A stretch of 64,000 nt of DNA from Cheiracanthium punctorium (GCA_038373885.1 JAWZYV010010352.1:248001-312000), one strand, 5' to 3'. Positions 1-12,900 are shown, counted from the first letter of the stretch. Made by a program: numbers and translations. The notes: a model not told the origin generated them from the letters alone.

Positions 1-1015
1 GTGTAGGAAGTTCTAGAAAAGTCCATTTGTCCGGATGGAACTTGAAAATTTTTGCTTTTGAACTTCATCGAACAATCAGCTGTACAAAATTCACTGACAC
101 TAATGGCAAGTAGCGTGCAGTCCGCTTAGTACAGAAGCTTCCAGAGATGCTGTAATTCACACACAAAATAAAACAGTACTACAAACTAAAATTCAGTGGA
201 AATACTTGAGGAAAATCAGAAATAATTTCTCAATTCACACCAGCATTCGTCAACAAGCTTCTCGAATCAATCAAAATATTGCTTACAATAGCTTAATTTC
301 AGGCAAATAAAGTGAACAGAACGGATATCTGTTTCGCTCACAGTCTACAGCAGGGGTGCCCAACCCAAATCGGTTGGTGGGCCAAGTAAAAATTTACTAA
401 ACTGAGGTGGGCCACACATATCAAAATAAAGCAAGAAACATAGGCGTAACTTACTATGGGCAAGAGGGGGCAATTGTCTCCCCTAGACTTTTTGTGGCCC
501 CTAATGTGCCGCACATTGGGCATGCCTTGTCTACAGCAAGACTGACTTTACTGGGGCAGTGTGCTGTCATATTTATAGGTGTCACAGAAGCTGGGAGAAA
601 TTTCTTAAGAAAGGTTCCCTTTAAAGTGAAAGTTTTGATTACGTCATAGGAATACAGTTGAATCATTAGGCTATTATACAATCAAGGCATGGAAACAAAC
701 ATTAGAGGCCCTATTGGTAAAATCATGCATATGTCCCAAATATCGCCAAGCTTGGGGACTTTTTGGCAAAAAATTGCCAAATTTAGAGCCAAAAAAACTC
801 CCCAAAAGTGATGTTAGCTAAGATCTAGCATTAATATTTCTAGAGATTTTTAGGAAACCCTATGTTAATCAATGGAGATATCCAAAACTCCATATCTCCA
901 GTTCTAGTTAACCGATTTTGATGCAACAAAATTCAAAATTTAATTATTTGATGCGTAGAATACGAATTACTAATTTAGCTCCCAGAAAAGCGGGTTGTCC
1001 CAAAATTTCGTAATA
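1..1015 (-). repeat. Old diverged LTR of the same family as the gypsy at 8746-15830 (truncated by window start)
   Basis: The stretch can be followed along the 915-bp gypsy LTRs at 8746-9660 and 14916-15830: shared landmarks are the CAATCAGCTGTAC block near 75, the GATTACGTCAT block near 638, the TCGCCAAGCTTGG block near 746 and the GATGCAACAAAAT block near 920, ending in TTTCGTAATA where the young copies end ATTCGTAACA. It lacks roughly the first 60 bp because the window begins inside it. It is much more diverged than the young pair and has a hAT MITE inserted at 351-528. No internal retrotransposon sequence follows it, so it is a solo LTR or the edge of an element lying outside the window. 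Orientation is that of the minus-strand gypsy. Confidence 0.85.
351..528. mobile_element. Non-autonomous hAT MITE
   Basis: The segment begins CAGGGGTGCCCAA, a start typical of hAT elements, and its other end read in reverse is AAGGCATGCCCAA (10 of 13 identical). It is flanked by perfect 8-bp direct repeats GTCTACAG at 343-350 and 529-536, the duplication length of the hAT superfamily. The old LTR continues on both sides, so this is an insertion into it. No coding capacity. Confidence 0.8.
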
Positions 1016-1036
1016 CTATCAACTCCACACATACCA

Positions 1037-1480
1037 AAATCTATGCAAATCATGTAACAGTGGCCTATTATTGACATGTCCAATTTGTACTCAATGGATT
1101 GCACCGTTTAGAAGCTAGCACACTTTCATGAATTTCCGTCCATTGACCATAATGTAAAATAAATCTTTTTTGCAGCCCTGTAAAAAAACTATAAATCCTA
1201 TACTCGCCAAAATCAATACTGATCTTGCAACGGTGACCTATAATATACATACCAAGTTTGAGCTCAATCAAATGCACCATTTAAACACTAGTGCGCTTTC
1301 AAGAATTTCTGCCCATAGGCCATACTATAAAAGAAATCTTTGTTGTAGCCTTTGTTGTAAAAAAAACTGTAAGTCCTATAGACACCAAAATCGTTTACCA
1401 GTTGTGAACGATGACCTATAATATGCATACCGAGTTTGAGCTCAATCGAATGCACCACTTAGGAGCTATCGTGCTCATTC
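1037..1480. repeat. Tandem repeat, about 2.5 units of ~173-178 bp
   Basis: The words TGACCTATAATAT, GAGTTTGAGCTCAATC and ATGCACCA recur with the same spacing: the TG(A/G)CCTA landmark falls at 1061, 1234 and 1412, giving periods of 173 and 178 bp. Units are diverged by many substitutions. It could be a short satellite array or the internal repeats of an old element. Small open frames across it are not conserved between units. Confidence 0.7.
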
Positions 1481-1656
1481 AACTCACTCGCTCGCACACA
1501 CGCACGCATCTCATAAAAATAGTACAAATTATCTCAGAACACCTCAAAACGTGTAAATACACCAAAATCTCGAAGTCGAATTTTTTTATGATTACACTAC
1601 TTTCCTTACATTATACAAGTTCGGAAAGTAAAAATGACAATCTATTCATTTAAATA

Positions 1657-1834
1657 CAGTAGAGCGCCGAAAATCCGGACGCCTAAAAACCGGAAATTTT
1701 TTGGATTTCAGTTTTTTCCCTTCCCTCAAAAAAAAAAAATAAAAAATAGATAAACTACAGGATGCTCAAGCATTAGACTAGTTTGTTATCATAACAATAG
1801 CGTCAATATATATATATATATATATATATACACG

Positions 1835-1868
<34 letters not shown>

Positions 1869-1873
1869 GTATA

Positions 1874-1915
<42 letters not shown>

Positions 1916-2720
1916 AAAACCTCAGGATAAAATCTAACTCGTGACCTAACTTTCCTTCTTTGCATTCCAAAGATTTAACTGTTATTTCTAAACAGAAACG
2001 CAAAAAGGGGGTGGAGACACTTCCTGTTAGTGTAAAGCATTTAAGCTTTAATAATCGGTAGATATATTATTTTTAATTTAATGTTATTCTTTCTAAGGAG
2101 GCAAAAAAATTAATTAAACTCTTTATAACATCATTCAAGTCTGCAGTAAAAACATACATTAGCGTAAATACCATTGGAAGCCTTGTTTAAAAAAACGCAT
2201 AAATAAAAATATCAGTAAGCACGTGCAATGAAGACAAGAATGTAACAACTTGTTTGGAAAGCGAAAGCTCCAGTCACAGACAAACCGGCTTCAGTCACTC
2301 CGGTGAAGGGGGGGAACGTCTGCGCACCCACAATCAGTGTTTTAGTGCATGGGATGGTGATAAAAATTGCTGTTATATCTTTTTATCCTTTGATACTGGA
2401 AGATTTTTTTTTATTTTAAGTTGTGACTACGTTCACGTTATTGAGCAAGCAATATATATGTGGCAATTTAGTAGGGCGCCTTTTTTTTTTTTTTTTTTTT
2501 TTTTTAAGTGAATTCAATAGAACAATTTCTACAGTACAACCTACGGATCGCGGCGATTTCGAAAAACGTTATAAAAATACATAGTTCACGGCGAGACCCC
2601 GTAATCCATGACGTAGCCGCTACTTTTTTTTTTTTTTTTTTTAATGACCAATATTCCGGAAAATCCGAGAATCCGGAATCGCCGTAGTCCCGTCCATTCC
2701 GGATTTTCGGCTTTGTACTG
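1657..2720. mobile_element. pogo/Tigger-like MITE
   Basis: Both ends match as inverted repeats: CAGTAGAGCGCCGAAAATCC on the left and CAGTACAAAGCCGAAAATCC on the right (20 of 23 over the full match), each next to a TA dinucleotide (1655-1656 and 2721-2722), as expected for Tc1/mariner-pogo insertion. No transposase is encoded. The interior holds the TA/CA microsatellite at 1806-1913, T tracts near 2481 and 2625, and a second pogo-like end near 2529, so other small insertions may be inside it. Confidence 0.7.
1806..1913. repeat. Compound (TA)n/(CA)n microsatellite
   Basis: Runs of TA alternate with a short CA tract and an interruption near 1867-1876. The frame that reads poly-Tyr/Ile on the minus strand here is an artefact of the dinucleotide repeat. 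Confidence 0.95.
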
Positions 2721-2853
2721 TATGAGTATATTTCAGGGTCGTATCCTGAAAATAATTTTGGAGAGGGTCCGACATTTCGGGTGGGAGGGTTCTGACTTAT
2801 TGAATATCATTATATATAAATAACTCTCACACATATATAAATATATATACAGA

Positions 2854-3502
2854 TAGAGGTCTGCGGTGCACGGAAATTCTCGGCGGCGGCGCGCCGGGGT
2901 AAATAAATCCAAAGAATTTAATATTCCTTGGCGGCCCGGTACTATTTGATCCGAGGACCGGGACCGGTCCGTGGCCCGTGGGTTGTGGATCAATGGCTTA
3001 AGTAATAAGTGAAATATTAAGAAATTAAGAATTAATGAAAGATTTATTTCAAATTTTAAATAAAGATATGATTTAAGTTTGAAGGGGGGGGGGATGACGA
3101 TTGCTCTGTAAAAATTTATGAAAATGGCTATTTTTATGATTTTTTTTCCAGTTTACCACTAATGATAGAAATGCAACTTGCGTTTCAAACAATGAAGTCC
3201 TCTTTTAACTTTATCTGCCTCTTTTCAAGTCAATATTGATAAAATTTAATTTTTCAAATTTTTTTTTTTTAATTTGATATTCTTAATTGGAAACATTGGC
3301 CAGTAAAAGGTTAAGAAGAATCAAAAAAAAAAAATAAGCAGTTTAAAGTTTAGGTACGATTTTTTTTTTTTTTTAAAGTTTTGCAGCCGATTGTATGCTG
3401 CGGCATACAATCGATTGTCGGCGTGCAGGCCTAGACCTCAGCGGCGTGGACGTGGTACAAATGCCCGGCGGCCGCCGCATAGCGCGGCGGCGCAGACCTC
3501 TA
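2854..3502. mobile_element. Non-autonomous hAT element with GC-rich ends
   Basis: The ends are perfect 12-bp inverted repeats TAGAGGTCTGCG. The 8-bp flanks TATACAGA (2846-2853) and TATACATA (3503-3510) match at 7 of 8 positions, as for a hAT target duplication. The termini are rich in CGG/CCG repeats in an otherwise AT-rich neighbourhood. The interior contains A/T homopolymers and no recognisable transposase. Confidence 0.75.
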
Positions 3503-3572
3503 TATACATAGGGTATTCACACATTTTTGTAACGATTTTGCAAAGATATATATAGAAATAAATATAAGAATT

Positions 3573-4236
3573 TTAATTTCTAATGTGTTCAATCTGATAG
3601 CCCTTTCTTTGAACTATCATATTACATCTTGATTTCCAAGATAAAAGTCCTTTTCTTAAAACATCAAGGGTGATATTGATTCACTCTTCCTTCACAATCT
3701 TCCAGAGTCCACCCTATGTTTTGGGATGCCGCTTATAAAGAGCTTGTTTTAAAAGTCCAAATGCACAGTAATCCATAGGAGACACGTCAGAGGACTTGGG
3801 TGGGATGCATTTAAAGGGAATAGCTTCAATTCCAGTTTCATTTCTCTTTTTATCAAAAACTAGAGCAGTAGATTTAGAGGTATGGCTTGGAGCTTTATCC
3901 TTATGGAACTTAACACAGTGAAGAATTTGGATAAAGAGATGGAATTTCTTCTTTAAAAATAGGTGTTAAAACGTACTTCTGATAGTAATCCGAATTAATT
4001 TTGACATTTTTTTTCTACTTTCCTAATCGTAAGTTTTCCGTTATAAGAAAATCTAGTAATAACCATAAAACCTTTAGAAAACCTTCCCTTGTTTTCTTTT
4101 CTTACTTGTTAAGTCTTTTTCTCCTCTTTTTGCGGTAGTAAATTGACCTTTTTCTATTCCAGTCAGATAAATATGTATCCAAGCTTCATCAACTGTAACT
4201 ACATATTTCCATTTTTTACCTGCCAAATAATTTTCA
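3573..4236 (-). pseudogene. DD41D mariner-type transposase, catalytic part (split by BEL insertion)
   Basis: Read on the minus strand this is the catalytic half of an IS630-Tc1-mariner transposase. VVTVDEAWIHIY supplies the first Asp, FHKDKAPSHT the second, and PPKSSDVSPMDYCAFG the third, with 41 residues between the second and third, which marks the DD41D group. Translation continues to a natural-looking end at 3573-3575, but has in-frame stops after YKRHPKT (near 3717) and shortly beyond. The N-terminal half lies at 17493-17845, on the far side of the BEL element, whose 5-bp target duplication TACAA sits at the break. It is therefore a dead gene, and the oldest layer of the nest. Confidence 0.8.
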
Positions 4237-4241
4237 TACAA

Positions 4242-4664
4242 TGTTGCTTGAACATAAGAAGACACGTCACAACTTTCTTGAACTTATTTATTGGACGACA
4301 CAAAACATCACATCGCATGCAGAACAATTGAACATTAAAAATACTATCGCCAACTCAGGGCGAACTAACTTCAAAAACTCAGCTTTAATTAAAATATATT
4401 TCATAAAGGCAAAATAATTCCACAAAAGCAACAAATAATTATGCATGAATCAAATTGCCGCCAACATTACCGGGCGAACTGAACACACGAGCTGAAGGCG
4501 AAACTCCACCTCCAATTTAAATCACTTTAGTAAGCAACACCGGAATTCACTTCCTATCCAAAAATAGAAAATAAGTGCTACCTAACCAGCCATTGCTTAG
4601 TGCTGGCATCTGTACTCTAAGTACATAACAACCGAATGCAGTCCAACAGGATTGTGCAGGAACA
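4242..4664 (-). repeat. 3' LTR of the BEL/Pao element
   Basis: It matches 17065-17487 base for base apart from a few substitutions (for example ACGACAC against ACAACAC near its start). It starts TGTT and ends AACA. The integrase frame ends just inside the element at 4685. Confidence 0.92.
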
Positions 4665-4684
4665 TACTCCCACCCATCAAGAAG

Positions 4685-5770
4685 TCATTCTTGATGAGAA
4701 GGTATTAAACAAAGTTTAACAATTGGCCTTTTAAATAAACCCCTAGCAGTTTTTATTGTTACCACCCGTACCATACCATCTTTACCAGGATGCGTAGCTA
4801 CAACTCTACCCAGCGGCCAAACAGAAGGAGGTACATTTTCCTCCTTTAATATAACTAAATCATTTAACTTAATATTTTCCCCAGAAACCTTCCATTTTTT
4901 CCTATTTTGGAGTGAACTTAAATAGTCTACCCTCCATCTCTTCCAAAAATTTAATTTTAATTTTTGTATAATATCCCAACGCGATCTACCAGACAGGTTA
5001 TCTTCAATAGGTTCCGCTGGAGAAGTAATAACATCACCTATCAAAAAGTGTGATGGAGTTAATACATTTAAATCACTGGGATCATTTTCACTACCCACCA
5101 CAGTAAGTGGTCTCGAGTTCAATAAAGCTTCTATCTGAGTCAAAAGAGTACACAACTCCTCAAATGTTAAGTTGGTATTTCCAATTACGCGCTTAAGATG
5201 AAACTTTGCAGAGCGCACTGCTGCCTCCCACAACCCACCAAAGTGAGGACTCACTGGGGGAATCATGTGCCATTCAATATTTACTTGCGATAAATAATAA
5301 CTAATTTTATCGTTTTCATTAATGGTGGAAACAAATTTAAATAGATCTGATAGTTTCCTTTTGGCACCTACAAATGTTGTCCCATTATCTGAATAAATTG
5401 AACTCGGAGCTCCTCTACGTGAGCAAAATCTCTTAAGTGCAGCTATGAATGCCTCAGAGGAAAGGTCACTCACTAGCTCTAAATGAAGTGCTTTTGTCGC
5501 AAAGCAAACAAAAAAAGCGATATAACCTTTAGTAGTTTTAGCTCCTCGGCCGCGATGTCTTAAAATACCAGCTGGCCCTGCATAATCAATGCCACATATA
5601 GAAAAAGGCCTATTAGGAGTAACTCTATCAACAGGAAGCTCTCCCATCAGCTGCTGTGCAGTGGTTCCTCTATATCTACAACATTTTATACATTTATGTA
5701 TACAACTCTTAATAAGTTTTTTAAGACCAATTATCCAATAACTCTGACGAATAATGCCTAACAATAAATT
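4685..5770 (-). pseudogene. BEL/Pao pol, integrase part
   Basis: The frame begins with the end of the integrase zinc-binding region (CIHKCIKCCRYRG), followed by the core with Asp in FSICGIDYAGPAG, Asp in YSDNGTTFVGAKRK and the GLWEAAVRSAKFHLKR segment that carries the last catalytic acidic residue, then the DUF5641-like C-terminal domain (WDIIQKLKLNFWKRWRVDYL through WPLGRVVATHPGKDG). In the life cycle this enzyme joins the cDNA to host DNA. It is in the same frame as the upstream pol segments and is separated from them only by a TAG at 5771-5773, so the break is a point mutation rather than a rearrangement. Confidence 0.88.
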
Positions 5771-6874
5771 CTAACCAGCATGTAAATACACAACATGAAA
5801 ATAATTTACAATTAAAACACTTATTTTATGCTGAGCTGGCAAAATCAATGGATGTTTAGCATTATATGAGAGAGGTGAGTTATACAGTCTACCTCCCACT
5901 CTCAGTAAGAAGTCCTTATCAATAAATGGACAAAGACCTAATAAAGGACTTTTCCTTGAAACTGCTTTACAAGATTTCACACAACTTATTTCATCTGAAA
6001 AATATAAATTCTGTACATAAGAAACCAAGAAATTACCTGCATTTTTTCTTTCTGTGGTACACAAAGGAGAAATCTTACCTTTAGAAACTACGTTAACCTT
6101 GTTACATTTTTCTCTGCAATTCAATATAAACCTAATACAAAAGGCAAAAATATCTACAATTTTAGAAAAAGATGAATAATATTCAAATAGTGAATCAACA
6201 ATGCAGTTCTTTACAATTATGGAAAAACAAAATTTAGTCTTTTTCTGTTCTTTCACCACAGCATCAACGTTAAGTTTAATTTCTGGTTGTTTTGGCCAAT
6301 TCTCTGTACTTAAGGAAAGCCAGGGCGGTCCCTCCCACCATAAGGAACACTCGGGAAGTTGTTTAGGAGTCAAACCTCTTGAAGCTACGTCAGCAGGATT
6401 TTCCCTTGTGGGCACATATCTCCAACAGTCAAATGGAGCCAGGTCCAAAATTTCGGAAGTTCTGTTAGCAATATAAGGTTTATAGCACCGAGGATGAGAT
6501 GACAATCGCGCAAGCACCACTTGAGAATCTGTCCATGCGTGGAACTCAATGACATACTCATGAAATATATCTACCACACTGGAATACATTCTTGAGAGCA
6601 ACAACGCAGCGTTGAGGTCCAATCTTGGAATGGACACTGGTTTCAACGGACACACTTTAGTTTTAGACATCAGGATATTCACTTTATTACCGTCTTGTTG
6701 TACCACATAAATAACTGCTGCAAATGCCAATTCCGAAGTATCGCAAAAGCCATGCAACACAAGTTGTTTGCCCATGTTCTGGATCCATCGAGGAATACGA
6801 ATCAAACATATTTGTTCAAAATCCCTTTGAAATGCTCGCCATTTTACCTTTAAACTTTCCGGAAGAGGAGTATC
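5771..6874 (-). pseudogene. BEL/Pao pol, RNase H and linker part
   Basis: The frame carries the RNase H motifs LHGFCDTSELAFAAVIY (first catalytic Asp), IPRLDLNAALLLSRM and WTDSQVVLARL, then NPADVASRGLTPKQL, the usual end of the BEL RNase H, followed by the connection to integrase (LLRVGGRLYNSPLSYNAKHP). It directly continues the frame of the reverse-transcriptase segment after a TGA at 6875-6877 and is cut again by the TAG at 5771-5773. It belongs to the Peptidase_A17/BEL pol polyprotein. Functionally dead as it stands. Confidence 0.87.
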
Positions 6875-8741
6875 TCAATCTAATTTCAATAACCACAATT
6901 GTTGGTAAAAAATCTTAATGCATACTGTACAAGGTGATAGGAAACCCAATGGATCAAACAATTTTGCTGATTGAGTTAAAAATGTTCTTTTAGTGATCTC
7001 CTCGCTAAATTTCAAATTAACATTAAATATAAAACAGTCAGTTGTAGAATCCCAGTTCAATCCCAGAGCCTTAGAGCACTCGTCAGGATGAATCTCCAAA
7101 GCTGGTAAATCAAATGGACCGAGAGACAAATATTCCAGTACCTCAGAGGAATTTGATCGCCATTTCCTTAAATGAAAACCTCGGAATTCCAATCTATCAG
7201 AAAGCTTTCTTATCAATCCAATTGCCTCTTCACTAGAATCCGCTCCAGCCATCAAATCGTCAATATAAAAGCACTCTTTTATTATAGAAGAAACTGCAGG
7301 ATCCCCCTCCTCCAAGTCCTTCCCAACTTGAAATAAACAACGTGTTGCTAAATATGGAGCAGCAGATGTACCATATGTAACGGTTTTCAATTTATATTCT
7401 TTAATATCAGAGTCCCTTGACCTCCTCCAAACTATTCTTTGAAAATCCTGATCTTCTGAATCAATTAATATTTGCCTATACATCTGTTGGATATCCGCAG
7501 AAAAGGCAATTCGATGTAGTCTAAATCGAGTAAGGATGTAAAACAAATCTGGTTGCAAAATCTGACCTACGGCTAAAATAGAGTTCCCATCCGGAGGCTT
7601 GCAAGAACCATCAAATACAACTCTCAATTTCGTAGAAATAGAATCACTCTTGATAACTGAATGATGCGGCAGATAGTAAATTTTATTCTTGGTAAATTCT
7701 AAATTTTCGAAAAGAGGTGTCATATGTCCAAGTTCCTCATTTTGATTCATGAATAGCCCATAATCCCTCTCAAATTCCTTGTTATACAGAAATTTTCTTT
7801 CCATTGCATATAATCTCGCAATTGCCATTCCTTTAGTATTCCCCAACAGATTTACATCCCTATAAATTGGTAACTTCACTACAAATCTACCGTCTTCATT
7901 TACTTTATATGTTGACTGGAAATGTTGTTCACAAAATTCTTCCTCTTCAGATAAATGCTGGTTTTTAACATTTATTTCCTCTGTCAGCCAAAATTTTTTA
8001 AGAATTACGTCAATGTTACTTTCATTTTCATAATTACTTATAAAATGAGAGTGTGCAAAACGCGATGAATTGAAATCAGTCTGAACTCGTCCAGCTACCA
8101 CCCAACCAAACATTGTATTCTGAGCAATCGGCTGATTTTCCTCTCCCACAATTTTTCCATGTCGTATAATATGAAAGAAAGTGTCGGAACCCAAAATGAT
8201 ATCACATTCCCTTGACTGCATAAAGTTTTTATCAGCTAAATTGATACCTTTAAGATGATCAAGATTCCTTACATCCAATGACTCAGTAGGAAGATAAGAT
8301 GTAACTTTGTTTAGTATATAGGCATGAACACTTAAAAAGATATACGAAAACCGTGAACCAACTTTCAAAGTCGCTGAACCTCGTGTCTGCCCAGCTTCCA
8401 CTCCTCCAATACCTTTGAGAACAATGCGATCATTTTTTCTTTTTAAATTCAAAATAGTCATAGCATTTTCACTTATGAAGGAACATTCTGATCCCGAATC
8501 CAGGAGTGCTCTAAAGGAAAATGCGTCACCCACAGAATTATAAATTAAAATTTCAGCTGTAGGTAAAAAAGAAATATACTTAGAATTGTCACAAGATGCA
8601 CTCGCAATAACCTTTGTTTCATTAGATATTGATTTAGAGCCACTATCCTCATCATTACAACTCCTTTCGATCGAAACTGGGGTTACTCTCCCCTGAATTT
8701 TCGCAGTACACGAAGTACCTTTATTTCCTTCATGTATAAGT
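6875..8741 (-). pseudogene. BEL/Pao pol, protease and reverse transcriptase part
   Basis: The open frame runs from the gypsy insertion point. Counting from 8533, residues 9-16 give the aspartic protease motif ALLDSGSE (DUF1758 type). The reverse transcriptase follows, with LRVVFDGSCKPPDG near 303, FSADIQQMYRQI near 344 (first catalytic Asp) and FYIDDLMAG near 422 carrying the paired Asp. The frame reads back without stops to the 4-bp duplication that marks the nested gypsy, so the insertion separated the Gag zinc knuckles from the protease. It ends at a TGA (6875-6877), after which pol continues in the same frame. Confidence 0.88.
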
Positions 8742-8745
8742 GTAT

Positions 8746-9660
8746 TGTTGCGGAATTACTCTGCTACTCCTTGGGTTCGTCGTTCTAAAGTCCTGTTGGT
8801 GTAAAAAGTTCAAGTAAAAAGTCACTTGTCAGGATGGAACACAAACTTTATTGCTTCTAGATCTTCGTAGTACAATCAGCTGTACACAATTCACAAGCAC
8901 AATCTAGCAATAACGTGCTTTTAACAATCCGCTTGGATCAGAAGCTCTCACAAATGCTGTATTTCTCACACCAAAATAAGTCACTTTCACAGGCAAAAAT
9001 TCCGTAGAAATATTCAAGGGATATAGTACACAATCCCTTAAGACACAGCAATGAAGAATTTACGCACAGCACTTTGAAAACAGCTTCACAAAACAAGCTA
9101 AAACACAGCTTCTATAGCACTATCAATTCACACAAACGTACCGAGAGCTATTCACACATTGAGCGTTCAGCTCGCACTGACTGTCGGGGCGACGCGCTCT
9201 TCTATAAATAGCCGGCGCAGGAGGTACAAGAGGTTTCCAGAAAAGTCAATTTCTCGAGGGTTCTACATAAAGCGTGAATTTTGATTACGTCATAGAAGAG
9301 AAATGTTAGGTTATTATGCGTTTTTAATGCAGGAAAAACAACTTCCAGGCCCCATTGGGGAAATCGCGCCAAATGACCAAAAAGTCGCCAAGCTTGGCGA
9401 CTTTTGGCGAAATATCGCCAAATTTGGCGCCAAAAATAAGTCCTCAAAAGTGAAGAGATCTAAGCTCTAGGACTAATATTTCTCGATATTTCTAGAAGCC
9501 CATAGAAAAACATATGGGAAAGCGAAACCTCCGTATCTCCGGTTCTAATTGGCCGATTTTGATGCAACAAAAAGGAAAATTTATCTATTTGAAGCGTAGA
9601 ATACGAATTTCAAACCATTTTAAGCCCCAGAGCAGCGGGTTGCCCCGAAAATTCGTAACA
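8746..9660 (-). repeat. 3' LTR of the gypsy element
   Basis: 915 bp, near-identical to 14916-15830. The internal short-repeat region with several TCGCCAA/TTGGCGA words (near 9385-9435) can form a local hairpin and is shared with the old LTR at 1-1015. Confidence 0.95.
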
Positions 9661-9677
9661 TTGCCCCCTTCCCAAGG
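9661..9677 (-). other. Polypurine tract of the gypsy element
   Basis: On the minus strand the sequence next to the 3' LTR reads CCTTGGGAAGGGGGCAA, a purine-rich run in the position where plus-strand cDNA synthesis is primed. Confidence 0.75.
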
Positions 9678-9959
9678 ACTGCACGTCCCGGGCAGTACAA
9701 TCCCTAGTTAGGAGGTCACACAGGTACCTACACTGTATAACACTTAACAAGATCTTAACAACATAATTCAAGCAAGTAATCAATAGCACAATAAGCAAAT
9801 ACACATTAATAAAATCCAATATATTACAAATATGTACACTAAGCATGGCGTAAGTAATGAGTGAAAGAGAGTTGACGAAAGAGGAAGAGAAGAGAAAGAC
9901 AGGAAAGAAATGAGAGTTGAAAGAAAGGAGGAATTACGCCATAGTGACCATGGTCTGAG

Positions 9960-12900
9960 CTAATTACAACCGCGGTAGATGGCTAGCCGATCATAATGTA
10001 CAACTCTTGGCTTCGAGTTTGGTGACTTACGAATCCGTACGATGACGTCATTCAGCCGGTTTAGGACTGTGTAAGGACCGTCCCATGGCGATTGCAGCTT
10101 GGGAGACAGGCCTTTCCGTTGAGTAGGATTCCATAGCCAAACTTTGTCACCTACGTTGAACTCGTGTCCCGTAGCCTTCGTGTCGTAGCGAGTCTTCATC
10201 TTTTCCGTGTTCAGGTTGATCCGCTCCCGAGCAAAATGATGCACATCTTCAAACCATGCCCGAAGGTTTTCCACGTACTCCTCTGGCGATGAAGGCGCAT
10301 CTGGAGGGCAGCCGAACACTAGATCGGCGGGAAGACGAAGATCTCTGCCGAACAGCATCTGGGAAGGTGTGAAGCTGGTAGTCTCGTGGACGGCACTCCT
10401 ATAGGCCAGCAGAAAGAGGGGGATTTTCTTGTCCCAGTCCTCTTGATTCCTAGATACCAGGAGCGAGAGGTTGTTCAAAATTGTACGATTGAACCTCTCC
10501 ACCATGCCGTCGGATTGTGGGTGTAAAGGCGTAGTCTGGGTTTTGTCCATTCCGAGAAGTTGGCATAGTCCTTTAAAGACTGCAGAGGTAAAGTTCGTTC
10601 CTTGGTCGGAATGAAGTTGCAGAGGGGTTCCATATCTGGAAATCCATTCTTGCACCAGTACCTCTGCTACGGTCGTAGCTTCTTGATCGGGAATAGGAAA
10701 CGCTTCGGGCCATTTAGAGAAGTAGTCAATGACAACTAGGATGTATTTGTTGCCATCCGAAGTTCGCGGAAGAGGTCCCAGGATGTCGAGTGCAATCCTC
10801 TCAAAAGGCGCTCCTACATTATAACGATGTAGTCTTCCACGGCTTCGTTTCTTCGGGCCTTTACGGGCGGCACAGGCGTCACAAGCTTGACACCACTTTT
10901 CGACGTCGCCTCGAGCCCTAACCCAGTAGAAGCGCTCGCGAACTTTCTGCAGGGTCTTCATTACGCCAAAATGGCCCCCAGTTAAGCCATTATGAAGTTC
11001 TTCTAGAACCTTCGGAATCCTCGAGCGAGGGAGTACTAACTGCCATCGGAGCATCTTGCCGTCATCCGACTCCCATTTACGATACAGGACTCCATTTCTC
11101 AGGCGAAGCGAATCCCATAAAGCCCAGTACTGTTTTGTTGCCGGACTGTAAGATGATATTTCCTGCCAACTGGGCTTAGCGCTGGATTTTTCCATAAATT
11201 CTACAATAGGTTTGATGTCGCTGTCTGCTAATTGGTCCGCCCGAACATTTTCGTCACTCCAGGGATCATGGGATAGTGTCGATGATGTAACTTGGCGGAC
11301 AACGGGATGTTTCAGATGGTAATTTTTCTCTGCCCTGGAGCAATAGCGACAGCTATCTATACAGGGCCTTCTTGACAAAGCATCTGCATTTCCATGAGAT
11401 GCCCCTTTCCGATGACGTATCTCGATGTCATATTCTTGTAATCGCTGTATCCACCTGGCTATTTGGCCCTCTGGATTCTTGAAATTTAGAAGCCAGGTTA
11501 AAGAGGCATGGTCCGTTCGGAGCAGGAACTTTCGGCCGTACAGGTAATGATGGAAGTGCTCCACGGCTTTAATGATAGCAAGAAGTTCCTTTCTCGTAAC
11601 ACAATAGTTACGTTCCGCCTTCGAAAGGCATTTGCTCCAGTAGGCAATGACATGTTCTTGGCCATCTATCTCCTGGGACAAAACTGCCCCAACACTCTCC
11701 TTACTTGCGTCTGTGTCCAGGATAAATGGCTTGTCAGGGTGAGGATACGACAGGATCGGCGAAGATGTTAAAGCCGTCTTCAGTTCGTTGAATGCGTCCT
11801 CACATTCCTCAGTCCATAGAAATTTCTCTCCAGTCTCGGTCAATTTGTGAAGAGGTCTTGCAATTTGAGAAAAGCCCTTCACGAATTTTCGATAGTAAGT
11901 ACACAGACCGAGAAAACTTCTTAAGTCGTGGATATTCTCGGGACGACTCCAGTTCTGGACTGCGGACGTCTTTTCGGGATCGGTTCGGACTCCGTGGGCG
12001 GATATTATGTGCCCGAGGTAACGTACTTCCCGACGGAACAAGTTGCACTTCGACGGACTTAGTTTCAAGTTTGCCTCTTTTAATTTCTGCAGTACCTTTC
12101 GAATGTTCTCGAGATGCTCTTCGAAAGTCCTTCCGACGATGATGATATCGTCCAAATAAACGAGACATGCTTCGTAGGAAAGTCCTCTCAACACTGTCTC
12201 CATTAGACGCTCGAATGTAGCCGGTGCGTTGCAGAGTCCAAAAGGCATAACTTTGAACTGCCACAATCCTTGTCCCATGGTGAACGCAGTCTTTTCACGG
12301 TCGTCGGGATGAATTTCCACTTGCCAGTAACCACTTTTCAGATCCAGAGTGGAAAACCATTCGTTTCCCGATAAAGTGTCCAAGGTGTCGTCTATCCTGG
12401 GAAGAGGGTAGCTGTCTTTCTTGGTAATGTCATTCAGACGTCTGTAGTCAACACAGAACCGGGTGGAACCATCCTTCTTTCGGACCAAAACAATTGGCGA
12501 GGCCCAGGGACTAGTCGATGGCTCGATGACGTCATCACGCTGCATCTCCTCTAAAAGTCTGCTCACCTCTTCTTGCTTAGCAAACGGCAGCCGCCTAGGA
12601 TGTTGCTTGATGGGAGAATGGCTGCCTGTATCTATCCTATGTTGAGTTAAGCTCGTACGGCCAAAGTCACCCGAAGTTCGGGAGAAGAGGTCTTCAAATT
12701 CAGCTATTACTTTCTCCGCAGCGCTTCTCTGTTCTGCCGTTAACTCCACGTCTTGTATTAATTCCTTCGTCAGGCACTCGGAAGATTTAGCTGTCATTTG
12801 GCTGATGTTCTTATTAATGCAGGTCACAGGAGTGCATGTCGCCAACACTTCATTTTTCTTTATCACCTTTGACTTGTCCGTCACATTTACTACTCTAACT

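Noticed and set aside
4143..4331. Plus-strand frame spanning the mariner/LTR border
   Set aside because: Antisense to the transposase fragment and crosses an insertion junction.
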